This document shows, piece after piece, positions 31,838 through 42,261 of a DNA stretch of 64,000 bases. Within the stretch, counting starts at the first letter, position 1. Each line of letters begins with the position of its first letter. The translations under genes were made by a program, and so were the position numbers. The notes beneath the pieces were generated by a model. That model saw only the letters and a program-made list of their open reading frames with translations. It was not told the DNA's origin and did not search any database. This DNA is from Trachythela sp. YZ-2020 (Eukaryota > Cnidaria > Anthozoa > Malacalcyonacea > Clavulariidae), in NCBI GenBank assembly GCA_016169945.1, contig JADLSH010000395.1, positions 10,134,001 to 10,198,000 on the forward strand. Reading direction: 5' to 3'.

Positions 31838-32814
31838 TCAAACGAGTTTTGGATAATTTGTTTCACACGCTGAGAAAACTGCCTGGCGGAGCTGTCTCAA
31901 ATTCCTTGGTTGCTGCTCAAGCAGGACGTTCCAGATTTGTTGCTTCAAATAGCCCCAAAGAAAGAAGTCACAAATTGCCAGATCAGGAGATCGAGGAGGC
32001 CAGGGCCAATCGCTGCGTTTCCCCATAACCTTGCCAAGAAACTGTGCGCTGTGATATCGCATGGTCGCATTGCTCGTGTTACAACGTGCACCATATTGCT
32101 CCCATCAGTCAATATTGTGCATGCGAAAATCTCTCTGAATTACATGATAGTGAATAATCTGTAAATCCGAAATTCCATTCAACAAAATGTGGGTTAAAGA
32201 CAACACCAGTTCTTGTTAAGCCTACCCAATACCATCACTTGCTGCCGACCTTGTGCGAATTCGATGTAATGTTCACAAGGGTAACCGTTACCGTATAGTG
32301 CATACTTAACAACATTGCGAGAGTTTACTTCCGAGTTTATGCTAAAAATAGCTTCATCAGAAACTATTAATTGATCAAGAAAACCAGGATTTCTCGCAAA
32401 TGTGTTTACGAATCGATTGTGCTGGATCGCCTTCTTTTAATGCAGATCGATTTTCACAATGCGATTGAACATGCTTTGGTTTAATCCAAGCCCATTTCTT
32501 TGGATAGAATATTGTCCATTTTCTTGAAGGGATTGTCGAACCAAGTCAACGTTTTCCAACATTCTTCCAGTTCTCATTCGTCCACTCCGTCCTTTATTAA
32601 GGTTGAGGCAAGTGCCTTCTGTAAAAAATTTGTCAAAAGTTATTTTAATTGCTGCCCTAGTCGGAGCACGAAGGGGCCCAAAGACTAAAAAAGATTGAAT
32701 GCACCAAAAAATACTGTAATACAAATTAAAGCTAACCCAGACTGGAAAGTTTGTACTCTGCTCTATCCACCACGCAATATCGTAATGCGCCGCGCCTGTA
32801 AAGATATTGTGCAA
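31838..32814 (-). pseudogene. Tc1/mariner-superfamily transposase relic
   Basis: The minus-strand N-terminal part (32814-32437) has APTRAAIKITFDKFFTEGTC, LNKGRSGRMRTGRMLENVDL and NGLGLNQSMFNRIVKIDLH, a helix-turn-helix and GRPR-like hinge seen in mariner relatives. Between 32436 and 32063 other frames read NPGFLDQLIVSDEAIFSINS (first catalytic Asp, SDEAxF) and NSRNVVKYALYGNGY. The last ORF (32062-31838) has WPWPPRSPDLAICDFFLWGY, the third catalytic region (PRSPDLxxxDFFLWG), and a C-terminal helix. The expected QQDGAxxH second-Asp block lies around 32060-32100, where MRYHSAQFL remains. It carries multiple frame changes. Confidence 0.8.
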
Positions 32815-32979
32815 TATTTCAAGCGCGAGCGCGCAGCAAAGCCTGAACGTGCTGTAAACACGGTGAGCGCGTGGGGCGCGACTCGAGAAAGAGAATAAGA
32901 CACGACACTGAATTCACATGCGCTAGCAGCGCTGCAGACAAGCGAATAATCTTGTCTGAACTGGCTGAACACAGTAACA

Positions 32980-33188
32980 CACTGTTATATATATACTCAG
33001 ACACCCGCCTTGGGCGATTCAGACATTTCGTTACAAATTTTTAGCTTTATAAAGTCTTTTTACCTTTTATAACTATGGAATACCAAGACGAAAATACTGA
33101 ACATGTAAACGCCGTAGAATGTGCCGAGGGATGTATTCACTCCAAGAAATCTCGTACCCCTCGAAACAAAATCCTTAAAAATCTTTAA
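32980..33188 (+). CDS. Possible TATA-driven 37-codon ORF
   Basis: A CpG-rich stretch (about 32800-32900, GAGCGCGTGGGGCGCGAC) is followed by TTATATATATACTC at about 32985. An ATG at 33075 opens a 37-residue frame that starts MEYQDENTEHVNAVECAEGC and ends in a basic tail (SKKSRTPRNKILKNL). It may be the first coding exon of a mobile element whose remainder is missing. No domain is recognised. It is weak, but the order of elements is promoter-like. Confidence 0.25.
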
Positions 33189-33189
33189 T

Positions 33190-33345
33190 GTTAAAAATCC
33201 CTAAAAAAATCTCTGAAGTCCCAAAAAATCACTAAAAATCCTAGAAAATCCCTACAAATCCCCCCAAAACTCGAAAAAATCCCCCCCCCTCCCCCCAAAA
33301 TCCCACAGGATTTTCAAAATCCCTAAAATCTCGGGTTCTAGTCCA
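33190..33345 (+). repeat. Degenerate AAAAATCCCT-type tandem repeat
   Basis: Repeated AAAATCCCTA-like decamers with a C-rich core at about 33275-33300. It is simple-sequence in character and non-coding. From 33346 to 33941 I see no gene; AGGGGTGGCGCCAGAAATTC at about 33674 looks like the edge of a dispersed repeat. Confidence 0.6.
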
Positions 33346-33941
33346 TGTTACACAATAGCGTTAGGTATTGGGGATTAGGGTCAAGATAAAAGAGAAATAT
33401 TTGTGACTCGTAACATGGCGTTATAACCAAATCTTGTACGCTTTTTTGGAGTGATACACTCCTCGGAATGTGCTACAATTTCTTAATAATGACTTATGGA
33501 TATTGGTTGAGGACAGACTGGACTCAGTGACTGAGGATTATTGATATAATTTAATAGACTGGATTTCTCTGGTACTTTACAATAGTGATATTACATCCAG
33601 ATTTACAACAGATTAGCTGCACTTTACAATAATAAGCATAATTGCATAAATAGAATGATCATAATAGTGATCAGGGGTGGCGCCAGAAATTCATCCTAGG
33701 GGTGTTCTGTGTTCAGAATCATACGCCCCTGAGAAAATATTAGAATTTCAAATCTCTGACACTATATTTCCTGTATCATTTTTATTGAGGGTACTTTACG
33801 GTAACATAGAATTGTTACACTTGTTACAAGACATACCGTAGAGTCTTCCCAATGAAATACAATTTTTTTCCCGATAAGGGGCTAAATGGCTAATGGACTG
33901 GCAGGGTGGTAGCCTCCGCCCCTCCATATTTGCTTTTTCTT

Positions 33942-34198
33942 ATTGTAATATAAGAGTAGGTAATAGAACCTCCACTGGCGTTAAATAATTGGTATGCTAT
34001 GTCATTTATGTAATTGTGTATCCATGTTTGTACGATATTATATAATTAATGGTATAAATGGCTTTTAAACAATCACTAGGGTCTGAAAACTAGACCATGG
34101 CAGGTGCTGTAGGAAGTCTAAAAGGCATGTGAATAACCTGCATCACTGTGTATCATACACATTTACTGAATATCAGGTCTTATAGATTGTGTATTGTT
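33942..34198 (-). repeat. Solo, diverged unit of the 243-bp repeat
   Basis: In reverse orientation it follows the 5.0-5.8 kb unit throughout (AATAGAACCTCCACTGGCGT, ATGGCTTTTAAACAATCA, GGTCTTATAGATTGTGTA). It shows that the unit exists outside the array. From 34199 to 34511 there is no gene; an AG-rich microsatellite lies near 34362. Confidence 0.8.
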
Positions 34199-34511
34199 GG
34201 TAAATAGACTGTGTCGTGAAGTATAAGTAAAATTTATAGTCTAGGCAGCGTAATAGTCGTTTTATGATCTATAATGTAAATTATTTATACATATGTATTA
34301 AAACATATGCGTGAAATATGCGATAACTGATTCGAAAAAAAATAATATGTATATATATTGAGAGAGAGAGAATGGAAGATGCTGTGATGGCATTAGAGCT
34401 ATATCATACATCTCACAGAATCTTGGGTCGACCATGCTTGTGAAGTATGTTAGCTGATGGTTGGTGGATTAGATATATAGTTATGTGGTATTGTGTTTTA
34501 ATGCTTAGTTT

Positions 34512-35100
34512 GAATATAGACATTTAATAACTGATATACCTTCCTAAACCACCACCTGGGTGCTGAATATAGCAGGGCCTTTTTAACGGAATGGCTGGGG
34601 GGGGGGATGCCCCCCAGTCCCCATGTTGGCCCCCTCCAGTAAGCTATTTTGGTCTCCCCCCAGTGAAGGTCCCTTTTGTCCAAAATATATGCAAAAAAGG
34701 GGAAAAAACTGAGTTTAGAAGAAAGTTATGGTATTCTCACAACAAAACCTGGCTCCATTTAGATGGGATATATCAAAAATTGTCTCTGAAAATGCAGGAA
34801 ATCAAGCCACAGAGACTCAAGAATACAAAAATTTTCTGGGGGAGGACCCCCAGACCCCCCTTCAGCTTCCCACACCTGTAATACACTACCTACTTGTTAC
34901 GTTCCCTTTCGATTATGGCACCCCCACTAACGATTTCTTAAAAAATGCCCTGGAATATATACATTTAATAACTGATATACCTTCCTAAACCACCAGCGGG
35001 TTGCTGAATATAGACATTTAATAACTGATATACCTTCCTTTAACCACCACCTGGTTGCTGAATATAGACATTTAATAACTTACACACCTTCCTAAACAAT
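34512..35100 (+). repeat. Tandem repeat of about 55 bp, interrupted by a MITE
   Basis: The unit ATAGACATTTAATAACTGAT followed by ATACCTTCCTAAACCACC and TGGTTGCTGA occurs at about 34515, 34960, 35013 and (partly) 35066. The second hAT MITE lies between the first and second units. Confidence 0.85.
34565..34960. mobile_element. hAT-like MITE, second copy, with near-perfect 8-bp TSD
   Basis: The element 34573-34952 starts CAGGGCCTTTTTAACGG and ends CTTAAAAAATGCCCTG. It is the reverse of the copy at 19686-20051 and about as long (380 against 366 bp). It is flanked by GAATATAG (34565-34572) and GAATATAT (34953-34960), an 8-bp duplication with one mismatch. Confidence 0.85.
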
Positions 35101-35104
35101 TGCA

Positions 35105-35640
35105 AAGCAAAGTGGCAATGATGTAAGTCTGTAAGATCTCCCTAATGGCATATCGCTGCTGTCGGCGTGCAAACGGGACATTTTGCATGCACACGCTCAA
35201 TAAAATGTCAACGCATTTGATATGAAGGAAAAAATTGAACGCGCAAATTTTCGTACCGGACACGCAAACTCGAAAGTTGGCTGCGCAAAATTTCGGAAAA
35301 TTTTGATCTAGGCCGCGCAGTTTGCAAACTTTCCAGTCTGGAAGCTAACTTCTTTAAAATTTTCAATACTCGCGAAAAATACCAAATGTCTTCAAGTAAA
35401 TTGAATAGGCCGTTTCAGTCGATTTTTTTCGCTAATTTTCAAAACGTAGTCCAGCTTCAAACATTTCTATCTCGCCAAATATTGAATGAAAGATCAAGTA
35501 TACGTTACACCAAAATTTAAGTTGGTCTTTTCTTGGTACTATAAAACTTATTTCAATGCCATAGCTGGTGCAGTTTTTACGTTATATTTTTAAATCAAAC
35601 ACTGATACTTTTTTTTGTAATCCAAGCATATTGTGTTTTG
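35105..35640. other. No gene seen
   Basis: AT-rich sequence with several CGCGCAAA/GCGCAAAA motifs around 35240-35320. No ORF or inverted repeat is supported. Confidence 0.35.
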
Positions 35641-35644
35641 TTAA

Positions 35645-36150
35645 AGTTCTAAATAATAACTTTTGTTGAGCTTTCGACTTTGCTCTTCGAGCCTTCTTCA
35701 GAATTAATACAGGGAATTCAAATTTTCGCACTGGATCTTCTAATTGGTGCTTTGGTTGTTTGATTATGTAGATTGGTTGTTGAAGGACGTGTTGCCATGG
35801 TGGTATTATCTCGAATTATTGGAGTGATGTTATTGGTGTTTCCAGGGTTTGTTATTGTGGATTTGTCAGTAGATGTTAGTTTAGTAATTGAATTGTTAGT
35901 ATTACGTGAACGTTTTAGTTTAAGAAAGACTGTAGGAATGTCAACATGTTGGTTGATAGTATTTCCGTCCGTGCTATACCAAGCTTCATTAAACTTGCAT
36001 GCATATTTTGTTTTAGCTTCATTAAGTAGTTTTGTCTGTGACCAGTTAAATGTGTGTCCGTTGTCATATGTATGTGTAGGAGGAGGTGATAGTAGGTCAC
36101 ATCTGTTAATTATGTTCTTGTGTTCTGTGATTCTTATTTCTATCTTTTTT
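35645..36150 (-). pseudogene. Penelope-like GIY-YIG domain end and C-terminal tail
   Basis: On the minus strand, pieces read ITEHKNIINRCDLLSPPPTH, TFNWSQTKLLNEAKTKYACK and FNEAWYSTDGNTINQHVDIP. These are the second half of a GIY-YIG nuclease as fused to Penelope-like reverse transcriptases. A Thr/Asn/Ser-rich tail then leads to SEEGSKSKVESSTKVII, resembling the PLE C-terminus. The RT is absent. A 173-codon plus-strand ORF (35773-36294) across the same bases is a shadow. Parts of the tail are repeated in inverted orientation at 36165-36300. Confidence 0.6.
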
Positions 36151-36164
36151 GAAATTTGTCAGTT

Positions 36165-36300
36165 ACATGATATCACTGCAATAATTCGAGATAATACCAC
36201 CATGGCAACGCGTCCTTCAACAACCAATCAACACCATCAAACAACCAAAGCACCAATCAGAAGCTCAATAAAAGTTATTATGAAAGCTCAATAAAAGTTA
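36165..36300 (+). repeat. Inverted copy of the Penelope-like tail
   Basis: TAATTCGAGATAATACCACC ATGG and CAACAACCAATC are the reverse complement of 35760-35825. Two copies of AAGCTCAATAAAAGTTAT follow. It marks a head-to-head or fold-back join between two PLE fragments. Confidence 0.7.
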
Positions 36301-36599
36301 TTTAATCTGGAGAATTTTAATAACAAAATATATGTGTATGTGTGTGAGCGTGTTTTAATTGACAAAATCCGAAAGAGTGCTCAATATCATATAGATAGAG
36401 CAAATATATAGTTTTCACTTACCTCAAGGTATCCACTACAGCCTGTTTCACACAATAAGCGATTGCCACTTGATAATCTCTTGAAACAGGGTGTAGCAGG
36501 TTCGAATTAAATAATTAAAAGTGAATAGCGAATTTACACCTAATGATCCTTGTAATATAAAGTGAATAGTGATTTTTTTACGAACTGATTAAAGGCCGT

Positions 36600-37360
36600 T
36601 TTCCATTACGGCCGCAATGGAAAATATCCTTAATATGTAAAGGTAAGTGTCATAGAAGTACATTGGGCAAACATCAAAAAAGATTCAGACAAGACTAATG
36701 GAACACAAAAATGCAATTAACAGACATGACCATAATTCATTTCCAGCTAAACATGCAGACAACAACAGACACAAATTTGACTGGTTACAAACAAAATGTC
36801 TAGGACAAGCTAAGACAAAACATGCCCATGAGTTTAAAGAAACATGGCACAGTACAGATAAACAAACATTTAATCGTAAATTGATTATTGATATTGATAC
36901 CCCTACAATATACTTACAACTCAAACACTCTCACAAAATCCTCATAATTACTCCGGCTCCTACCGTAGGTAGGCCGGAGTCTTAAAACACCAGCGCCTGT
37001 TGTTTTGGGCGACACAAATGCGACCTACGTTCATGGAGTTAACCGCTTTTTCATCTAATGGTTTACGGGCTCATATCAAACCCTATACGCCACCTGCGCC
37101 GTAGCCGGAGTGTACGCCTGAGCAGGCGTCTTGTTAACCTTTAACCCACCCACAACATCCCTCCCAACATCGAACTCATTGTAACAATATTCAACCGCAT
37201 TCCATAGCAACCAATAACATCCAATTTACAGAAATTGCTTAGCCAATCAGATGATCCTGCAGACTTCAACAACGTCAATAACAGAGCTAAGAAGTTACTA
37301 TCGCAAGTGAAGTGCTGCCTGCCTGGAGGCAAAGCCTGATAGGAAAACATTTTTTACTGA
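36600..37360 (+). pseudogene. Second Penelope-like GIY-YIG fragment
   Basis: At about 36660 the frame reads IGQTSKKIQTRLMEHKNAIN, then NSFPAKHADNNRHKFDWLQT and AHEFKETWHSTDKQTFNRKL, parallel to the minus-strand fragment at 35.9-36.1 kb. The GIY motif itself lies upstream and is degraded. Tail-like sequence (PTHNIPPNIELIVTIFNRI, SEVLPAWRQSLIGK) continues to about 37350, with several stops. Minus-strand ORFs here are shadows. Confidence 0.6.
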
Positions 37361-37470
37361 GATACATTAAATCTGCAATATTTGAAAAAGTGACTACAGA
37401 TCTACATGTATTATAAGATTATGTAATTACATTACAACAGATTAAATACAACAGACTTTGCTACAAATAC

Positions 37471-38329
37471 GAATCACTTACTACCATTTGCAATCAACTG
37501 GTCAGTGTCCAAATTTTTTCATGATGTTTACGTTTCAAAACTTTATGTTATGTCAGTCACAACGTCACGTTATTGCCGCGGAATGTACACGTTTACATCC
37601 GGTTTTGACATGTTTTCAATCAATTTTGAAATGTTTACACACCCATGCTAGGTTGTTGCCTTGTTATTTAATTCACTTTGAAATAAAAAAACCCTTACAC
37701 TTTACGGAAATGCAAGTCAATAGCCAAGATCGTTCTTACAGACAAGGTGTAGGGTTGTCAAGAGACATGAAATCCCTGATAATCGACGAACTTTACCGTC
37801 GCGGTGGAGACAGATTAACACAATTCGTTCCTGTAGGGGTTCGTACACCGCTGTTTCTAATGCTATAAAAGTATCATTAAAAACGGTAAAAAAAGTATGG
37901 TTGCAGTATTGTATGGTGCATGTCCATATAAACGCATGCCAACGTTTGGATATTTAACACCTGCAAAAAACTTTAAACTTTTGGATTCTTCGAGCTTAGG
38001 TAATCCATAAATATTTGCGTATACAATAAATTGTTATAAGCAAACCTACACCTTGTCTGTAAGAACGACCTTGGAATAGACTTGCATTTCCGTAAAGTGT
38101 AAGGGTTTTTTTATTTCAAAGTGAATTAAATAACAAGGCAACAACCTAGCATGGGCGTGTAAACATTTCAAAATTGATTCAAAACATGTCAAAACCGGAT
38201 GTAAACGTGTACATTCCGCGGCTATAACGTGACGTTGTGACTGACATAACATAACGTTTTGAAACGTAAACATCATGAAAAAATTTGGACACTGACCAGT
38301 TGATTGCAAATGGTAGTATCTGAAACAAA
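37471..38329. mobile_element. About 860-bp element with about 290-bp TIRs and captured HTH coding
   Basis: 37471-37762 and 38041-38329 are inverted copies, including ATGTACACGTTTACATCCGG and GAAATGCAAGTC. Between and partly within the left arm, the plus strand reads RQGVGLSRDMKSLIIDELYR RGGDRL, and after a one-base shift VSNAIKVSLKTVKKVWLQYC. This is the N-terminal helix-turn-helix typical of IS630-type transposases. The rest of the transposase is deleted, so it is non-autonomous. Long ORFs of 136 and 96 codons across the arms are mirror copies of each other and are not separate genes. Confidence 0.75.
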
Positions 38330-39477
38330 TTGGCAATATACACTGAGTATTCTACATTACTTAAATATATCACATAATATGATTGATACTCTCCATAGTA
38401 TTAATTATCAACACACACTATGGTGCGTAGTACTCACTGTTTTGCACAACTGTTTGTACAACAACCAAATCAGTCTTGTTGTTCAAACGTTTGTTGTTCA
38501 ATAAAAAATTTGTATTATCTATATATCTCTTCAGATATATAGATAATATATCGATAATATATATGAGATATATAGATAATATATATGAGATATTATTGTG
38601 TTGTATATAAGTTCACTGCACATGCCACATATAACGTATTGGAGTGGCTTTATATGATTAACTGACCATAGTAAGAATGATATTAATGCCATCTAGGGAC
38701 GATGCACATAAAATGCTTCCATTTAAATTGCATAAACAGTTAATTCACAAATCATTTGTGGAAACCACTGCAGACTATTTTGTCAAGGTACAGTATAACA
38801 GTAGATGTTGGATTAGCATCAGTAGTTCCAAAGGTTCATGTGAAACTTTATGACATACTTTTACATAGTCAATTTTGTTGACTATGCATAATAAAAACAA
38901 ATGGAAGTTCGCTAAGTTGACTTTCAGGCTCATTATAATAAACTTGTGGGACAAACTCGTAGGGACTTTACTCGCACCGGAAGACGCACATGCAGAAAAT
39001 TTATTGGCAAATATCTTGGCAAATATCTTGACGATTACAAAATGAAAGAATATGTATCATTATTTGAAAAAAATGCAGTAGCAACCACAAACCGGGGTAA
39101 TAAAAAGGCACAAAACCGTATTTTATCGCATTGTTTAAAATATTAACGATAGTAAGTATTACTTTGAAGAATTATATATACGAAATTCTCTTATACTGAA
39201 GTTACCAATTTAAGAATAACATCGAAAAATATTTTGATGGAAAAACATTTCGAAGATAAAAAACTATATAAAATAATTTTCATAGAATATTAGGGATGGG
39301 CGATACCGCTTTTTTATTCGATACGATATTTCTTCAATATTTGCCTTTTTTTCCCAATATCGATATTGATATTTTCCCAACTTGAACAACCACAACAACA
39401 AAAGACTATTTTTAATCATTCATAGTGGCAACAAGGCTAACAATATAAACATTAAATAATAATAGGACTACATTAAA
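38330..39477. other. Simple repeats and one unassigned small ORF
   Basis: 38510-38590 is an AT-rich tract of GATATATAGATAATATAT-type repeats. 38946-39146 is a 66-codon basic frame containing a direct repeat (FIGKYLGKYL, from TTGGCAAATATC in tandem). I do not recognise it and it may be chance. Around 39294, GGGATGGGCGATACC resembles the end of a MITE, but no partner end is visible. Confidence 0.4.
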
Positions 39478-40426
39478 TAGGACAGGGCACTCTCTGACTA
39501 CATTTTGTAGAAACGGTGAGGAAATCGCACTTGCTGTTGTGCAGAAAAATGAATTTACAGCCGCCGAAGGGATGAGCGCTATTCGAAGAAAATATGCTTC
39601 GAATCTTGTGTTTCTTTTAGTCAAGAGGTGAGTAGCCGTATTGAATACCTGTGAGTAAAATATTTTGCCCTGCAGCTGTAGATCTGTAGTTTACCTGCCC
39701 TGATCGCTTATTAGTTGTATTTGTAAGCGTTTCTGCATCATCTTTTTGTTTGTTGAAATTGACACATTGCGATGAGAATTTTATCTGATGCTCTTTAAAA
39801 ACATGGCCTCTGTTTTGGCGCGAAAATGAACTGGCTTCTGCGCTAAAGTGTAGACATTTTTCAAAAACTGCATTCAGAAAGTACTGTCACTTGATATTAC
39901 TGCTGTTTACTTTGGTTTTGCATTCCCTTTGCGTCTGTTTTGGTCCCTGTCTTCGCGTAACAAGTAGGTTGTAGGTTGTAAATATTAATAATAGCACTAA
40001 AATATATATATTTTTAAGAAAATACTAAGAATTGTCTTAGTCCGTATTGTCTTTATAGTCCGTGTCCGTATATCGATAAAGTAGTAAGTTCACAATAACT
40101 TTATTGTTGAACAAAATTTAAAATTTAGTTAGCTGTTTAAATTCAAAAATTAGTTAAGCATTTAAAGCCACTTTATAGAGTCTTAGACTTAGTAGTTTCA
40201 CTCTAAACCTAGTGTAATATTTCTGGCTTAAATTTTTAGTTAATAAATTTATAAATATTTTTTAATATACTTTAAACATTTAATGGCAAAAAGGAAATAG
40301 TATAATTGTATATAAATTTTAAAATAAAATAAACTAAACTAAACTAGAGAGTATAAAATGGAAGACATACCTTGCTCGTCAAAGGATGCAGACCAAGCAA
40401 CACTGTATGTTAATGCAGAAAAGAGA
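39478..40426. repeat. Left terminal inverted repeat of the ISL2EU-like element
   Basis: It pairs with 43684-44633. It contains the putative promoter region, an A/T-rich leader (AAACTAAACTAAACTAGAGA), an ATG at 40358 in good context (AAAATGG), and codons for [23 protein letters not shown]. Pairing stops at 40426. Confidence 0.9.
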
Positions 40427-41901
40427 TTTGAGGTCACTGCCACCATTTACACATGAATTATTGCAAAGACATGTAAGAACTGGAACAAGTGATCATGACA
40501 ACAATGCTCATAGACACAAGAAATTAGGCTATCGGCTGTTCAAGGATAGATATGTTAACAATGTAGAAGTAAAACCAAATGTTAAAATGGGTTGTGATGA
40601 AAAATTCCTAATTAAAGCAAATGTTCATGCCGTGATTGAGGCAAAAAAGCTATGTTGTTTATGTTCATCTCAAACAAGCCACTGGTGAAGTCGTTCATGG
40701 TCATTGTTTGTGCAAGGCAGGAAAAGGAGGTTGCTGTAAGCATGTTGCTGCACTGTTGTTCCAGGTTATCGATTACATTCAGTTGGAACTGTCTGAGGTC
40801 CCAGATGATCTAACATGTACCCAACTTATACAACAGTGGCATGTTCCCAGAACAGATGAGTTAGACGAGCCAGTACTATATGAAGATATTACATTTGAGA
40901 AAGCTTCATACAAGAAAGATACAGGGGGCAGGAAGCATTCAACTGAGAAACGACAGATGATGGACTATAATCCTATACCTCACTTTGCTAGACAGACATC
41001 TCAGTGTAAAATAAAAGAGTTTGCCAATGAACTGGAACAAGAAGGAAGGGCAGAATATTTACAGCAAGTGTTAACATCAAATGATTGTCAACCATTTCCA
41101 TTTGAAGAGGTTCATAACAGTCTTCCTTCAAAGAAAAGATCCACACAATTCAGGCAAAACACAGTTGAGATAAACAGTAGTAATGTTCGAGACCAAGTAT
41201 TAGGGTGTTTGGGAAAATATGCAATAAACTTGTCCTATGTAGATGTTGAAAACATTGATTTTGTGAAAAATGTATGTACTACCAAGGAACACTTGTTAGA
41301 AATTGAAAGAAACACCAGGGGGCAATCTGCATGTAGCAGGTGGTATGATGAAAGGAGACGACGAATTACTGCATCAAATTTTGGTGCAATTTTAAAGAGA
41401 AGGAAATCTATCTACCCCAAATCAATCCTGAATACCCTGTTAGATAACAAAGCATCAAAATCGAAATGCCCAGCACCATGCAAATGGGGAAAGGATAACG
41501 AGGCAGAGGCGGTGAAACAGTATCTCACAGCAAAACAGAACTCGGGATGTGATGTGAATGTATGTTCATCATGTGGTTTAATTGTCAACCGTAGTTTTCC
41601 GTGGTTGGGTGCTAGTCCAGACTTTTTGATTCATGACATGCAGGAACAAGCATCACCTTTAGGCCTTGGTGAGGTTAAATGCCCCTTTTCAAAGAAAGAT
41701 AACACCATTGTGGAAGCTTGTGAAGATCCCAATTTTTTCCTTTGTATCTTGAATGGTAAAGTTTCTTTAAAGAGAAAGCATGCATATTATTACCAGATAC
41801 AGGGATCAATGGCAACACTCCACTTACAGTGGGCTGACTTTGTGGTGCCAGAACTGACAAGTTTTTACTTTGAGTTTCTATTACCAAAAATTAAGGAGTA
41901 G
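40386..41901 (+). pseudogene. SWIM zinc finger + YqaJ-like nuclease, one frameshift
   Basis: The frame opening at ATG 40386 (inside the left TIR) gives RDLRSLPPFTHELLQRHV and RHKKLGYRLFKDRYVNNVEV, to about 40640. There one base appears to be lost in an A run and the frame moves to YVVYVHLKQATGEVVHGHC. The SWIM finger is CLCKAGKGGCCKH (CxC-x6-CxH form). The YqaJ/lambda-exonuclease-like domain spans about residues 215-420 of the second ORF: CSRWYDERRRRITASNFGAI, KWGKDNEAEAVKQY, WLGASPDFLI (catalytic Asp), LGEVKCPF (Glu-x-Lys) and HAYYYQIQGSMA (Gln). It would be a 5'-3' exonuclease-type accessory for transposition. The TIR's first ATG (40358) is in another frame and stops after 32 codons. Confidence 0.85.
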
Positions 41902-41998
41902 TTGAACTGTTGAAACAATTATAATTGTTTAAAAGATTTTGATGATTTGGTATAATTAATATTTATTTTTCAACATGAAAATCTGCCAATGTCTCTTG

Positions 41999-42100
41999 TT
42001 AACCCATTGACTGGCAATGCGCCCTACTTTAGTATTTACTCTGCCTAACGCCAGACGATTTTACTTGTCAGTGGTAGAGTACTGCCAGTGAATGGGTTAA
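41999..42100. mobile_element. 102-bp piggyBac-like MITE with TTAA ends
   Basis: It starts TTAACCCATTGACTGGCA and ends TGCCAGTGAATGGGTTAA, a 16-bp-class inverted repeat inside duplicated TTAA. It lies in the intergenic gap between the two convergent genes. A relative of the same length lies at 52219-52320. Confidence 0.8.
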
Positions 42101-42261
42101 AGTGTTAATAAGTTATGTAACATGTAACATTCAACCAGTCATGCATATAAAAGTTGTGTGCAAGACTGTGGGTCTTGAATTCAATTAAAAAAGGCCTAAC
42201 ACTGGGCCAACACTCAATATTTAATTAGCTATATTAACACTAATAAAGTAATTATGGTTTA

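Noticed and set aside
35773..36294. 173-codon plus-strand ORF with hydrophobic composition
   Set aside because: It is antisense to GIY-YIG/tail coding of a Penelope-like fragment and overlaps an inverted repeat.
37458..37868. 136-codon ORF and its mirror at 38046-38336
   Set aside because: Most of each lies in the same inverted repeat; only the helix-turn-helix part at the end of the first is protein-like.
40636..41901. Phage or bacterial contamination suggested by the YqaJ-type nuclease
   Set aside because: The gene is enclosed by TIRs shared with a THAP transposase and by AT-rich eukaryotic repeats; this pairing is known in eukaryotic transposons.
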